From assembly GCF_025399195.1 (NCBI RefSeq), contig NW_026252093.1, positions 434,001-498,000 on the forward strand: a stretch of DNA of 64,000 nt. The letters are read 5' to 3'. Every line of letters begins with the position of its first letter. The stretch's first letter is position 1. Of the stretch, positions 23,454 to 35,418 are shown piece by piece. Position numbers and translations under genes: made by a program. The stretch is from Umbelopsis ramanniana AG. Its lineage: Eukaryota; Mucoromycota; Umbelopsidomycetes; Umbelopsidales; Umbelopsidaceae. The notes beneath the pieces were generated by a model. It was given only the letters and a program-made list of their open reading frames with translations. It was not told where the DNA came from and made no database searches.

Positions 23454-23485
23454 TTTTTTTTTTTTTTTTTCCAATCGCCGCCAAT
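23454..23485 (+). promoter_or_regulatory. T17 tract and two CCAAT boxes upstream of SUR2
   Basis: A run of 17 T bases (23454-23470) is directly followed by CCAAT at 23471-23475 and 23481-23485, about 160 bases upstream of the SUR2 ATG. Poly(dA:dT) next to CCAAT is a typical nucleosome-poor fungal promoter layout. Function is inferred. Confidence 0.4.
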
Positions 23486-26068
23486 CAATTTGACTTACAG
23501 GGCGATTTGATTCTCAGACAACCTGGTTGGTTTTTGCGTTCTCTTTATTTCAGAAAGTTTCGGATCGAAACAACACCTCACAATTCAACTGAAACAAATA
23601 AAGCACGCTATTTAGTGTAAAGCTCATTTTTTCTGGTGGACCTCTTTAGTCTCTGAGGCAGTTTAAGAAAGTTTGCACAGTTTGTGGGATGCTTTTTCTG
23701 TTTCCGCAGCGAATATATGTTGTCACAAAGCTAAGAAAAGCGTGTTACTGGATTGACCATCTTTACGAACGCGTGCATCATTTAATTCCACGAGCATCTT
23801 CGATAATTGAAGGCTAAAATTGCTGAAAATATGTTGCTGCAGCTCCTGGTATATATCGTGGACAGGACGCCATAATTACCATACGCGAAATGGTGTTCGC
23901 TTAAATTAAAGCCTTCAATTATAATTTGATAAACATTCCAAAACATCTATATATCTAATGCCATGCAGCCCATCAACTCATTCCAGGGGCAAAATTATGG
24001 AAGTTGTGTATGGGCGTAATCATATCAAGCGTAGTGAACTGGGCATACTACAAAGTAGCATTTTTTTTTCCATAGTGGCAAAATCTCAATTCATTTTGTT
24101 CGAAGGGTGAGCTCTGGAAAGGGGATAAGTTTGTTAAAACAAAGAAGAATTAGCACACCCATTCTGTCTATATGGCAAGGTCATGACATAACTATGTATT
24201 CAAATGTCGATCTCGCACTTCATTTCCGTCATGTCTAAAGTTGATTCTAATCATTAAAGAGGGAATGCCAAACCATAGTGAGGCTACTCTGATGGTCATT
24301 GACGCAAGCATTTCAAAAGCAACAAAGGACTTGAAAGTAAAACGATGCTTCAGATAGGTGAGCTTGTCTACAATCGTAAAACGGAGAAAAGTTCAGCCAA
24401 CTTCGTGAAATCTCAACACCCGCACATTCCCGCGGTTTCACTCCTCACGTTGGGCAATGTCGTCCGTCACTACGGATAACTTCCTCAGCTCATGCCACTG
24501 GCGCTGCACAATCGATCTGCAACCAGGTAGCTCTCGTCCTTGAAGGTATTGTCGATGGCTATACAGAAGGCTCGTCCAAACGGCCTTGCCAGGAGTGGTA
24601 TCCACCTGGATGATGCATTCTGTCACGAAAAATATGATCAACGCTAAACTTAGTCGCTTAAATATTTCTACACATTGTAGCATCAAAAGCTTTCTGTACG
24701 AAACTTGTAATTATGATCCAGGTTAGCGATGATTCATTGATCGCGTAAAGGCAAGGATATTAAGCGGGACAGCAGATGTTGCAATTAAGAACACACTGGT
24801 CACCCACTCCTGTATGCATGATTCCTTCAGCACCTCGTAAAATACGGTAAATCGTGCGACTGTCGATCGCCAGACTATAAAACCATATCTTTGCAGCAAG
24901 TCCTACTGGTTTTACATTCTTAATATCATGATTAATCTACCTTGTATCAATTCTTTACTTGCCGCCATAACTTTCTTTACAACCCGATAGCAGAACGACT
25001 TAATAAACTCGGCACTGATATATCATTACTCATCAGAATGTGGCTATAACCGGTGGTGTGACCCGTCTATCCGGCCACACTGCGATTGGTGTTGAATACA
25101 GCTACGTTTTGTTCTCAAGCGGACTTTTCGGTCTAGCGTCGGCTTCCGTTCACTTGGTTCTTCCATAGTACAAGATCTGATCCCAGCCATATACATTCTC
25201 ATTTACGATCTTGCCGTGCTCTTGCGATGGATGATGATCTTGGTTTCGAAGATTGTAGGCGAAAAGAGGTGTGCTATATCAAACGATTATAGAGTTGAGA
25301 GTATTATTTGAAGGATTTAACAAGTACGGCTTTTGTTTTGGAATCTTTCCTCTTCCCACTTATAAGAGCCCAATGTCCTAAAGCAAGCCATCTAGTAGAT
25401 TATCCCATGAGCCTTTTCACCGCGTGCATGATTGGTTAGCCTTCAAAAAGAGAATAGCATCCAGCTTGGTCCATATACTCCTTAACGGCGTTAATCCCAA
25501 CCATGGTTGATGCAGCTCAGTAATCCCCTATAAAGTTGATTCGTTACTACTGTATTGATACTCCTATAACCCGCAAGATATTGCCCGCCACGACTATCTC
25601 CTGAGCTATCCTTTTGAATCTGTATTTTCTAATTTCGGTAAACAAACATGTTCTTCGAACCGCGGAATGGCGTTTCCCGCTCAGCCATGTGAGCTCCAAC
25701 TTTCCCCGCATTATTCCAGTGTTGAGTGTGGGGCGATAGTTTTTAGCTAGAGGGACGCACTTATCCATTGTAACCAGCTCAACTCCAGAAATCAAGAGAC
25801 GATGGTAATGAAGAATCTATAATCTGAATGAATTGAATCAATTAAAACCGAAAAACTTATAGTACTAGTCGTTTTGACAGTGGATATTCAGCTACCACAC
25901 TCAGAAACCATGTGTGGGAAGAAACACCTTCGATTAATTCCGTGTTACATTCAAGATTTTACTGCTGATTCCCTCGGCCTCGTGGAATTTATTGCATTTA
26001 TAAATGAATGCACCACACTATATTGCGTAAGAATCAGCTCCTGCCCTTCCACTCATTCGCTTAAAACA
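23486..26068. other. 2.6 kb gene-free stretch
   Basis: I find no gene here between SUR2 and the glucoamylase. Reading frames are short. The longest ones on the minus strand (24438-24686 and 25547-25795) have no known motif. Base composition is more even than in flanking AT-rich intergenic DNA, which could mean decayed coding or mobile DNA. No terminal repeats or target-site duplications were seen by eye. The right end (about 25800-26068) should be the glucoamylase promoter; in-frame codons reach upstream of its ATG but lack signal-peptide character. Confidence 0.5.
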
Positions 26069-28175
26069 ATGAAAGCAGCTGCAATCGTTTCTGCGATCGT
26101 TCTCCTCAGTCAACTCGTTCAAGGAAGCCCTCAAACGGTATCTTCAACAAGTAAATATCTGAAAAACGAAGACCCTATTGCTGTGCAGCGCATTCTGGAC
26201 AATATCGGTCCTAACCTTGGCGCAAAGGCTGGAATCGTCGTTGCTTCTCCTAGCACTGAAGACCCCAATTACTTCTACACATGGACGCGCGATGGTGCAT
26301 TGACAATGAAGTCTTTGGTGGAGCGACTCATCGCTGAAAACGATGTCAGTCTCATTCCTACCATCGAGAATTACATTAAGGTTCAACTGACTTTGCAGCA
26401 CATTGATAACCTTTCTGGTAACTTTAGTGACCTCAGTGGCCTTGGAGAACCCAAGTTCATGGTTAATGCAACTGAATTTACTGGTGACTGGGGTAGACCC
26501 CAGCGTGATGGTGAGTGTAGACTTTATTCATTGACATCTTTGCTTACTTTCGCATGTATATTCACTTCTGACTTTAACTTATTTTCTTAGGTCCCGCTTT
26601 GCGTGCCACTGCACTCGTTGCATATGGCAAGTACGCTCAGAAACATAATAACAAAAAGTTCGTTACTGAAAGCCTTTGGCCCGTGCTCAAGAATGATCTG
26701 GATTATGTAACCAAATATTGGAATCTGACCGGATTCGATCTTTGGGAAGAAACTAGCGGCTCAAGTTTCTTCACTATCAGTGCGTCCCATCGTGCCTTGT
26801 TCGAAGGTTTCTCTTTCGCCTCATCTTTAGGTCACGGTAACAGCTCATACCTGACCCAAGCTAAGAATATTTTGTGTTATCTCCAATCTTTCTGGGATTC
26901 TGATGCCAACGTCATCAATGCTGATATCGCCAACGGTAAGTTGCTACGAGATCTCGACAGTGGAACCACCGTTGGTATCATCCATGGATTCGATTCTGAA
27001 GCTGGATGCGATAGCACCACTTTCCAGCCCTGTTCAGATAGAGCTTTGGCTCATCATTATGCTTTGGTTAATTCTTTCCGTAACTATTACCCTGTCAACA
27101 ATGGAAAATCTAGCAACGAAGCAGTTGCTCTTGGTCGATACATCCACGACGTTTATTACAATGGAAATCCATGGTACGGTTCTTTCTTCTTTTTTTGGAT
27201 ATTGCATTAAAAAATTAGGGTCAAATTAAGGCTGACCCTTTCATTGTTACTAGGTATTTGACCACTTTGGCAGCCGCTGAACAGCTTTATGACGCGATTT
27301 ACGTTTGGAAGAAACAAGGACGGCTTGAAATTACTACAATCTCCGAGAGTTTCTTCAATCAATTTGGTTCAGTCTCTGTTGGAACATACAAGTCCAGCTC
27401 ATCCACTTACAAAAAGATCGTCTCCGCTGTGTCAACTTATGCTGATGGATTCGTTGACATGGTAGCCAAGTACACTCCAGCTGATGGACGTTTGCACGAA
27501 CAATTCTCAGGATGGAACGGCACTTCTGTCAGCGCTAAGGATCTTACCTGGTCATATGCCTCTTTGATGACCGCAAAGGCTGCAAGAGATGGCAAAGTTC
27601 CTGATTCCTGGGGAGCTAAAAAAGTCAGCGCTCCAAAGGGCAAGTGCAGTCCTGGACCTGTACACGTTGTTTCCAACGATATCATCAGTGTAAAATTCGT
27701 AGCCACCGACTCTGAATTGACCGGCTTTGGCTCGGTAAGTTAAAACAATCACACATGAATTCAATAATATTTCCATTCTTACGTCTAACTATCAAACAAA
27801 TCGCTGCCCATATAGACATCGATTTACGTTGTCGGAAGTATTCCTGAACTCGGCTCATGGTCAACCAGCGCAGCCATTCTCTTGCAAGGTGAACCTGATA
27901 CGTGAGTTGAAAATTATGAAATGATGTAGCGTTTAATGTGAATTGTTCTCATATCTGATCTGCGTATTTCTGCTTTCAGATACGGAGTCTATTCTGCGAC
28001 TATCAAATTACCTCCCAGCACAAGCTTTGAGTACAAGTACATCGAAAAGTTGAACTGCCCGCAAGCTGCAGTTGAATGGGAAGACTACCCTGGTGGTGGT
28101 AACCGAGAGGGAACAACCCCAAAATCAGGATCCCTTACCTTGCCCACTGCAACTTTTGAACATTCAGATTCTTAA
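26069..28175 (+). CDS. Secreted glucoamylase, GH15 with C-terminal CBM20
   Basis: This exo-1,4-alpha-glucosidase releases glucose from starch ends outside the cell. Exons 26069-26510, 26591-27173, 27254-27734, 27816-27901 and 27980-28175 give 595 residues. A signal peptide (MKAAAIVSAIVLLSQLVQG) fixes the start. GH15 marks are YFYTWTRDGALT, GDWGRPQRDGPALRA, the general-acid region FDLWEETSGSSFFT, CSDRALAHHYALVNSF, and the second catalytic region RLHEQFSGWNGTSVSAKDLTWSY. The CBM20 starch-binding domain occupies about the last 110 residues: VKFVATDSEL, IYVVGSIPELGSW, FEYKYIEK, VEWEDYPGGGNRE. The long Ser/Thr-rich linker of Aspergillus enzymes is missing, with GH15 ending about 10 residues before CBM20. 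Rhizopus enzymes carry an N-terminal CBM21 instead. The gene stands alone in a gene-poor stretch. Confidence 0.96.
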
Positions 28176-28315
28176 AGGCAAACCGCCTACATGTTTGAAG
28201 GAGAGATAACCATGCATATTCATAGTATAGTTTGCAAAGACGAAAAAATAATGAAGACTATCTATATTAAATCGTAATTTTGTAGCCCGTGTTCATCTGC
28301 GTTAGGTAGCTGAGC

Positions 28316-28832
28316 CTATTGAGTTGGGGGAAGATGAGATTCACAACCAGAAACTCCCTTGCTTGGCAGTCCATTTTGAAAAGGTGCCAAAGTGTATGTG
28401 TAATCTTTGGTATCAAAGCGGCCCAAAAACACATGTCCATAAAGCAAATTGCTTAAGGCAATGTTGGACACAGTCATGACTTCACGTTCAATATGTCGCA
28501 GTTGATGCATACATATTTTTACAAATTTCGATCCATAAGCGTTTGAAGGGGAACTTACGCCAATACTTATAAGTAGCTTTGATCTTTTGTCACTCCTATG
28601 CGCATTGAACGATGCATACGGTTGAAGGTAACCTATATGGTTCAATCTTTTTGACTATTGTCTTGAGAGCATATCGGTTAGCAATAACTGTTTGTATTTT
28701 CTCATTACGACCATTAAGTATTTGATAGAGTGGGTCAGGATGTTCAATGCAGCGTATGAAATAATTTCCATGCAGAGACGTTATCAAGCAAGCAGAATAT
28801 GGAGTCAGTCTATGCAGAATAGATTGATTGCT
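28316..28832 (-). pseudogene. Unidentified coding-like segment, possibly a broken gene
   Basis: Two minus-strand frames that follow each other look like real protein. The first, open from 28832 to about 28635, includes HGNYFIRCIEHPDPLYQIL and VIANRYALKTIVKKIEP. The second, shifted by one base and ending at 28316, includes YLQPYASFNAHRSDKRS, LRHIEREVMTVSNIALSNLL and YTLAPFQNGLPSKGV. They abut without a convincing GT-AG intron, although a GTAAGT at 28557 could serve a different splice pattern. I do not recognise the family. It may be a normal multi-exon gene with an exon structure I cannot resolve, or a frameshifted host gene. No credible start exon was found upstream. Confidence 0.35.
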
Positions 28833-29664
28833 TCATATTGGATTTTCACGCATCCATCTACATATGACACGATAGGGGATGGGTCCAAAACAGGCTTTTC
28901 TTCACGTCATGGAGATATGGAAAAAAAACGCATCGAGAGCCAGTTTCACCGCAATCACGCTGTCAGAATTTTCCAACCAATTACTATTAGCTTGCATAAG
29001 CCGAGTTGTATTTGAAGCAAAGATAACTCGAGGACGGTGTCATTGTCACGTTGCGTGGCGGTAGAGGCGGAAAGAATGAGATAGCCATAAAGCTTATTTA
29101 CCCATTTTGAATTAAAAAGATCAGTAAACAATTAACTTTCTTTTACATTTTGATTTTCTCCCGATGGATCAAAGCAAATGACATACACAGTTCGACGGTA
29201 ACAAACGGAAAAAGTGGGATTGGGTCATTATCCGAACCTTAGTGTCTAAGAACAAACTCGTTGGTTTAAATTGAAATCACAACTCTAATAAAAGGAAGCA
29301 TTTAAACTCGGCAAATCAGCTACCCACCCCTTTCTCCATCTCTGACTCTCACAGGCAATTCCATTTTTTGGATTACACTGTGTTGAGTTTTGTCTTTAAG
29401 GGCGAGACAGTACTTAATTCTGTTAATCAGCTCCTTAACCCCGTACACTCCTTATTCCTCTTCTAACGGTATATATTGTCCTTTGACGTTTACTGTATTG
29501 TTGTGCATAGACGCCGTAGAATTGATTTGTGCTTATTCCTACCCTTCATTTCTCACGAACTCCTTCTGCAAAGGTGCATCAGCATATTTTACGATAACTA
29601 GTATTTTCTTTCTATTGCTATCTCTCTTTTACGATTTGATCTTATCTCATTTAAACCCCATTCG
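28833..29664. other. Gene-poor stretch
   Basis: I see no supported gene. Minus-strand sequence around 28990-29085 could be an additional exon of the unidentified segment at 28316-28832, but no splice joins can be shown. A plus-strand hydrophobic frame at 29390-29668 is T-rich and probably chance. The stretch 29300-29660 is pyrimidine-rich and may be the promoter or leader of the next gene. Confidence 0.4.
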
Positions 29665-30381
29665 ATGATCAACAAAATGTATCAACTGGAAAGTCGGCCA
29701 TACGCACAGCTTCAAAACAACATATGGAATAATGTAATCGACCTATTTATATGCATACAGGGTCATATGTTTTGGATATACTCTGCAATTTTCTGTTTGT
29801 GGGAGGAATCCAGTAGTCATCCTCTATGCCCGTTAGAGAACGTCAAAATTTCATCCAGACCCATAGCGCCAACTACGCCAGCATCACAATCCACAAGGAG
29901 CTCAGAACAACCTAGTAAAACGAAGTCGTCCCAGAAAAAGCCAACTATACAAGCATCAAAAGAACATCGATCTGTAGGCCGCTCGCATGATAGTGTTAGC
30001 TCACCATGTCTCATCAATTCGGCGGACTATAAATTCAAAGCGAGCGTTCAAGTAGACTCGACTGCCGGTCATCAGCGCAAGAAACGCGATCAATGGCAAG
30101 CGACTATATCACAGATAATAAAGCGACGAGAGCCAAAAAGTCAAGTCGGGCCTTTGCAACAGATAAAAACATCAGCGTCTACTCCATCTCTGCTATTGTC
30201 GTACCAAACTGAACAACCCCCAGTACCCTATAAAATCCCTCGACGATCTACCGCACCATCCGTTTCACGTACCAATGATTGGCGCCCGTCAATTCATGAA
30301 GAAAGACATGGCATTACCAAGCCTCCAAAGTGGTGGCGAAAAATGACTATGGGGTCATGGAAACGTCGGAACAGTGCCTGA
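29665..30381 (+). CDS. Basic, Ser/Thr/Pro-rich hypothetical protein
   Basis: A single 238-codon frame is open here. Residues about 27-46 (DLFICIQGHMFWIYSAIFCL) are hydrophobic and could be one membrane segment. The remainder is low-complexity, rich in S, T, P, K, R and Q, and strongly basic, with patches such as RKKRDQWQ, IKRREPK and the tryptophan-containing end KPPKWWRKMTMGSWKRR. No catalytic motif or known domain is visible. The long stop-free stretch, disordered but polar composition and tryptophan/basic end argue for a real but fast-evolving protein. An upstream exon or an intron near 29690-29760 is possible. I do not know its function. Confidence 0.5.
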   Translation: MINKMYQLESRPYAQLQNNIWNNVIDLFICIQGHMFWIYSAIFCLWEESSSHPLCPLENVKISSRPIAPTTPASQSTRSSEQPSKTKSSQKKPTIQASKEHRSVGRSHDSVSSPCLINSADYKFKASVQVDSTAGHQRKKRDQWQATISQIIKRREPKSQVGPLQQIKTSASTPSLLLSYQTEQPPVPYKIPRRSTAPSVSRTNDWRPSIHEERHGITKPPKWWRKMTMGSWKRRNSA

Positions 30382-30754
30382 ATTGACTCCATGCAACGTA
30401 AGGAGAGCCGTGTAAATTAGCGATTAGTGGAGCTGCAAAATTTATTATACATAAATCTTTTTTTTTAAACAATGTTCATGGCTTTTGAAGCACTAACATA
30501 CATTATACGATATGTTGTTTGAAAATAGGGTATAGCGCGCGCCCATTTGAAAACATTGTTGAAGAGATGGTGACTGAAAGTGGCAATGTTATGATGCTGA
30601 TCATTTTTAGGCAATCGGTGTTTTTTTTTTCTTCCATCAGGTTTTTCTTTAGCACCTTCAACGTTCGCTTAGTGCTTTATTCTATTGTAATTTTCTTTTG
30701 CTATTTTCACCAACTAGGCACATATCGTGCCCACTATATTCCGTCTAAAATTCA
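30382..30754. other. Intergenic region
   Basis: The interval is T-rich and lies between the basic orphan and the GPI-anchored SOD-like gene. It contains T runs near 30456 and 30620 and pyrimidine-rich sequence just before the next ATG, as expected of a promoter. I see nothing else. Confidence 0.5.
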
Positions 30755-31666
30755 ATGCTTTTAACTTATCTTGTTCTCCTCTCGGTTGTTCTATCTGTAC
30801 ACGCAGTCACGGAGGCGCTGTCCAAGTTTCCGGTACCCCATCGCCGGTATGCCCAGTATCAACCATTTGGGAAGCGAGACGAGCTTCTTCCATCACAGCT
30901 ACCAGCAGGGTTGGCAACTGTACCTCTTCCAAATAACATGAAAGTCACTGTGTTATTCACACAGTTTTCGAATTATGTTACTTATACCATAACTTTGGAT
31001 CCAAACGGCATTCCATTACCAGCCGACGGATCCCTTTGTCTCTCGTGGGCTATTGGCCTTCCTGGCCTATACATCGACTCAACGCATCAATGCAATTTTC
31101 CCAACAGTCAGACTTGTCTCGGTGGAGTTCCCCTCAATCCGTGTGCAACAGCGTACTCTCTAAATCTTACTAGCAGTTGCAACCCCGTGGAATATTTATC
31201 CGGTAAGTTGAGGTGGCGGATACAGTGAAAGAAACTCAATGGAGGACTGTGATGAGTTGATGTGGTAGAGTAACTATAAATGTATTCATTCTCATTTCAA
31301 ATAGGTTCAATGAATTTGGCCGGGGCGACTTATAGTGTACCCACCCCGCTTATCAGCATCAATAGCACCAACCTACAAGTTTCCTCTGGAACATCCAATA
31401 ATCTTGCTGGAAGATCGGTTCTTATTGCTTATTCACATTATACAAATGGGACAGGGAGTGCCATAGCGCAAGACTTGCGATGTGCAGATGTTTACTTGGG
31501 CAATGGCACTGCGAATAACTTCACATATTCTAATACCAATGGGCAAACTGGACCTTCAAACGGAACTATTACTATTACAACCAGTAGTACTGGTCATCTG
31601 CTTCTAGACATCTCTTACCTTATATCCGCTATCCTAGCATCTATATTATTACTATTTTCCGTATAA
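30755..31666 (+). CDS. GPI-anchored surface protein, Cu/Zn-superoxide-dismutase-like fold
   Basis: Two exons (30755-31202, 31305-31666) give 269 residues. A signal peptide (MLLTYLVLLSVVLSVHAVT) and a hydrophobic end (LLLDISYLISAILASILLLF) after a Ser/Thr/Gly-rich stretch indicate a GPI-anchored protein. The middle resembles the beta-barrel of fungal surface Cu/Zn superoxide dismutases: MKVTVLFTQFSNYVTYTITL at the start, LSGSMNLAGATYSVPTPLISI where SODs have LSGKHG, and NLAGRSVLIAYSHYTNGTG with LRCADVYLGN where SODs have VGRSIVIH and R-I-x-CAN. The H-x-H and other metal-ligand histidines expected of an active enzyme are not visible. It is therefore SOD-like in fold only, perhaps structural. 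Several N-glycosylation sites fit a wall or plasma-membrane location. The fold assignment is moderately sure. Confidence 0.6.
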
Positions 31667-32134
31667 ACTGGAATCAAAAAGTTTTTGATTTGGAAGCGTT
31701 GGGCATTCGCCTGAACAAATTTCATCGGAGTTTGAGCTGGAAATCAAAGTCGTCCGTGCAGGATAACTTACAAAAATGAGAGGCTATGTAAGGCTGTCAC
31801 CAATACTGTCTATCCTTTGTCACCTTTTTTCGTCCCTTGACATCAGTTGCAGTTACCCTCCTTAATTTACCTAATCTGCAACACCCAGTTCAGGAATGCA
31901 AGCGTAAGTGTGCGAGAGATGAGACCCCCCGTTGTGATTTTCACGTCATCGGTTCATTGGCTAAAACTTGAACACTTTTTTTTTCTTCCTCTTTTTGGTC
32001 TCTTCTTAATTCATCCTACCACTACACCCAATCTGTTTTCGTCTGGTTTTTGGTGACCAATCCTGAATCGACCATACTTTCTCCGTTTGTACGACCGTCA
32101 CTCCATACCATAATATAATCTCCTTTATGTTACA
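31667..32134. other. Intergenic region upstream of EFR3
   Basis: This 468-base gap has T/C-rich tracts at 31977-32060 and near 32085 just before the EFR3 start, consistent with a promoter and leader. No gene, repeat or RNA is seen. Confidence 0.5.
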
Positions 32135-35100
32135 ATGTCTTGCGGCTTGCCATTGTCCGAAATGTTATGCACCAGATATACCAAACACGCTCATTTAATC
32201 AACAATTGTTATCCGGTGAAGGAAGGTGAAAGTGGCCCAAAGTCTTCTGAACTTAGCTACTTGACATTTTATGCAAGCTCTCGACCTGCCAAACTCACCA
32301 AAGTGGGCACGTTTCTCGAAAAGAAAGTCGAGAGAGATATTGCCAAAGGCCGTAAACAGTTGAGTCTCCACCATCTATCGCACTATTCATGAAATCCCCA
32401 TTTCCATCCCATCTAATTGAGTCAACAACTTCCATATTGATACAGAAACAATCAAGTTTCTCTGGACATCATAAAAGCCCTTATTCAATCTTGCCATAGA
32501 GATTTGAACCTATTTTCGAAGTATGTTGTAGACATCCTGGAGATGATTCTTGGCACCAGAGATTTAGACCTGATCGACATTGCCTGCGGAACAGTAAGTG
32601 TAGAACAAGTGATGGCTTGTTGCGTACTACTCACTAACTTTTTTTCATAACATCTTTCCAACGACTAATCTCACCGCATTATCCAGTTTGTTACTTTCTG
32701 CACATATCATGATGGTAGTACTCTGGTTGTCGATGCTGAATTTACCGCCAAGTATGAAAATTTAGTACGCAAGTTTGCTCAATTCTGTCAGTATGAAAAT
32801 GGTGACGAATCCTTGAAACTCAAGTGAGTACAACAGAGCATTCTCACTCCGGCATATGTATCACCTCTTCTAATTCTTAAAATTCCAGCCTTCGGTATAT
32901 CGGCCATCGCGGTGTACAAGGGGCCGTCACCAGTGAAGCGCTCCATGCAGCAGATTTCAATAGTCAATTATCAATTATGCTTCCTCCTATCCTTGAGAGT
33001 TTATCGGCAACTCAAATTCCATTGACCCGCTTAGCCGACAATGAAGAAGGATCTGTAGACATTCGCCATTCTGCTTTGAATAGGAAGTTGACTGAACTGG
33101 ATGTCGTGACACTTGCTTTACAAACTCTGCAGCACTTGTTCCGAGCCATTCGTGGTGCGAGCGTTCGTCAGGCCCTCGTTCCATATTTTGAGTATGGTTC
33201 ACTTTTTTTTTTTATGTTAATTTTTGGCCGTATTTCCATTTTCTGATAACATGTGATTACTATAGGTTTTTGGACAAGAATGGGTGCTGGTGGCCTACCA
33301 CATTTGCTGTTAGCGTAACCGAAATCATGTTACAAGCTCTGCAGGTTCGGATATTCTCAGTACTATGTTCTTGCTGCACAACACCCACTCATCCAATCAT
33401 TCCCCTATAGCCTCAATATCGTTACATTCTGGTTTCCGAGCTTTTACAGTACCTCGACAACGTTCCAGTCGAAAATCAAAATGCTACCGAAAAGCAGGCT
33501 TGCATTGTATCGATGTTACATTCAACGTTGAATTCAGATCTACCATTGGTTGGAATATCCGTCATGGAGGTGTTGAATACAGCATTTAATTATCTAGTCA
33601 AAAGCATCAAGTATCGACCCGACAGTCATATCATCCCCAGCAAAGCAGACGAAAGCGGCCAATACAATTATGCAGTTTATAATGGATTGACCCATTCTAT
33701 ATCGGGTCTGGCCAAGCACATCTATTATGCTAACCAAGTCAATGACATAATTGGCTACCTCGTAGCCAAATTACGGCCACAGACATCTCTCAAGGACGTT
33801 GATGGCATAGCCATCGGAAGATACAGACAATGCCTCCTCCAATGTCTTACTCTAGTCATCGAAAAATGCTCAAAGGAGCTCGATCATTCTGCGACAAAAC
33901 CACTTATATCTTTGGATGTCCTAGTCCCCGCTCTTGGCTTGCTCAGCGACGAAGAAGAAGGTTAGTCATTTTCGGTTTACGATGAGATTTTGGTACCTGC
34001 ATTGACGTTATCTCCTTCTTTCATGCTACAGATACTAGACGGCATTTTTCCAATGCTGTTGGAGTCTTTATCAAGCGTTGTGCTTCATGGTCCGGCGAAC
34101 AGTATGTGTATACGAATTTGCGACGTTGATAACTTTGACAGACTCAAATGCTAATTTGGAATTCAACGCTTTTTTTTTTTCAGGCCTGCTCTGCGTACAC
34201 CTTCGACTCGTACCTTGATTAGTTCTAATAAGAGCAAAGAGCAAAGCGAATCGATGTTTATTAGCAGTGTTCACTCTGCCGTTGTGGAATGGATCCAAGT
34301 ACCTAACCTTACTCCACGCGACATTGTTTGCACCTTTCAAGTGATGCGGGCTTTGTCAGCCAACTTCGGTGCAAATGCGACCATCCGTGGTCTTCCTCTC
34401 ATATTCAAGCTACAGAGTCTTGCTCAAGATGATTTCATTCAGGATATACCAAGACAGCGACCAGTTGCTCAAGTGACTGTGATGTGGGTTGAAGAAATCA
34501 GCAGACTCCATAGCATAGACAACTTGCCGAAATATTCACAAAAAGTCAAAGAGGCAAAGATTAGAGATGGTGAATGGTCTCATAAATTGGACGACCAAGC
34601 TGTATCTGGAAAGAAGGAAGTACCGACTACACTCGCTGCTCTGAACGACGAAGAAAAGTTTGCTTTGAATGCTGTAAACCACTGGTTGGATCGACACAGT
34701 GTTGTAGCTGATCTTATGAAGAGTCCAGTATTGCGTGGATCCAATGACTCTCATGGTCTGGACCTGGAGAGCAAATTGTACGCTGAATGGAATACCATCA
34801 ATTTATGTAAGTGAACATTAGGTTATGTCTACAACAACAGAGAGATCAAGGCGCTGACATACGTATCATATAGTGAATGAAAAATCATATCGTGTGCAGA
34901 ATACTCGAGAACTTGACATGAAGCCCCGATTAGCCACTTCTTTGAATGTCAAAATTGATGTAAGTTTGTTTTGGATTAATCGAACGCACTTTGTAATGTC
35001 TCTGTACCAGTGTCTAACTTCTGTCGTTAGGCTGACCAAAACGGAGTTCCTCGCCCACATGTCAATGTTGAAAACTTGAGAGATGCTTTGAGTATGTAGA

Positions 35101-35418
35101 GCATTAGCTCCTATATCAGACAATGTATTACTGGATCGTTGTATACTCACTTTTTACCTATTCGCTAGCTCATCAACTGGACTCTAGCGATCATGAAAAC
35201 GATTCTGTTAACAGTGTACCACTGGCCAACATTGGCAAACGACCCCACGAAGTACGAGGAGATTTGAACACTTTGCTTAATGCATTATCAGTCAACTCCA
35301 ACGCTATGAGGTAAATTATCGTATGTCATGGTGTATTTACGCCATGGATCCTTATAAGTAACTCAATTCTTCTCCCTTATGCAGTAGTAGCTCCTCCCTC
35401 GTCAAACCTCCATATTAA
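32135..35418 (+). CDS. EFR3: Efr3, plasma-membrane scaffold of the PI4-kinase Stt4/PI4KA complex
   Basis: Efr3 anchors the type III PI4-kinase alpha complex at the plasma membrane. Twelve exons (32135-32358, 32446-32593, 32687-32823, 32889-33191, 33266-33344, 33411-33960, 34032-34101, 34184-34806, 34874-34959, 35031-35091, 35169-35310, 35385-35418) give 818 residues and all phases close. The N-terminus has the family pattern HAHLINNCYPV, then PKSSELSYLTFYASSRP-AKLTKVG, with Cys residues at positions 3, 12 and 25 that could be palmitoylated. A long helical-repeat (armadillo-like) body follows, including LRYIGHRGVQGAVTSEAL and ISVMEVLNTAFNYLV. The C-terminal third is acidic/polar and likely unstructured. 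It is immediately upstream of ARMH3 on the same strand. Confidence 0.9.

Noticed and set aside
24790-24875. A minus-strand peptide SRTIYRILRG resembling a transposase helix-turn-helix
   Set aside because: The match is about ten residues, is not extended on either side, and no terminal repeats are seen. It is too weak to call a mobile element.
25874-26068. In-frame extension upstream of the glucoamylase ATG
   Set aside because: The signal peptide begins at 26069, and the upstream residues have neither targeting nor GH15 character.
29390-29668. Hydrophobic 92-codon plus-strand frame
   Set aside because: It is a by-product of T-rich sequence, overlaps the next start, and has no domain or orthologue that I recognise.
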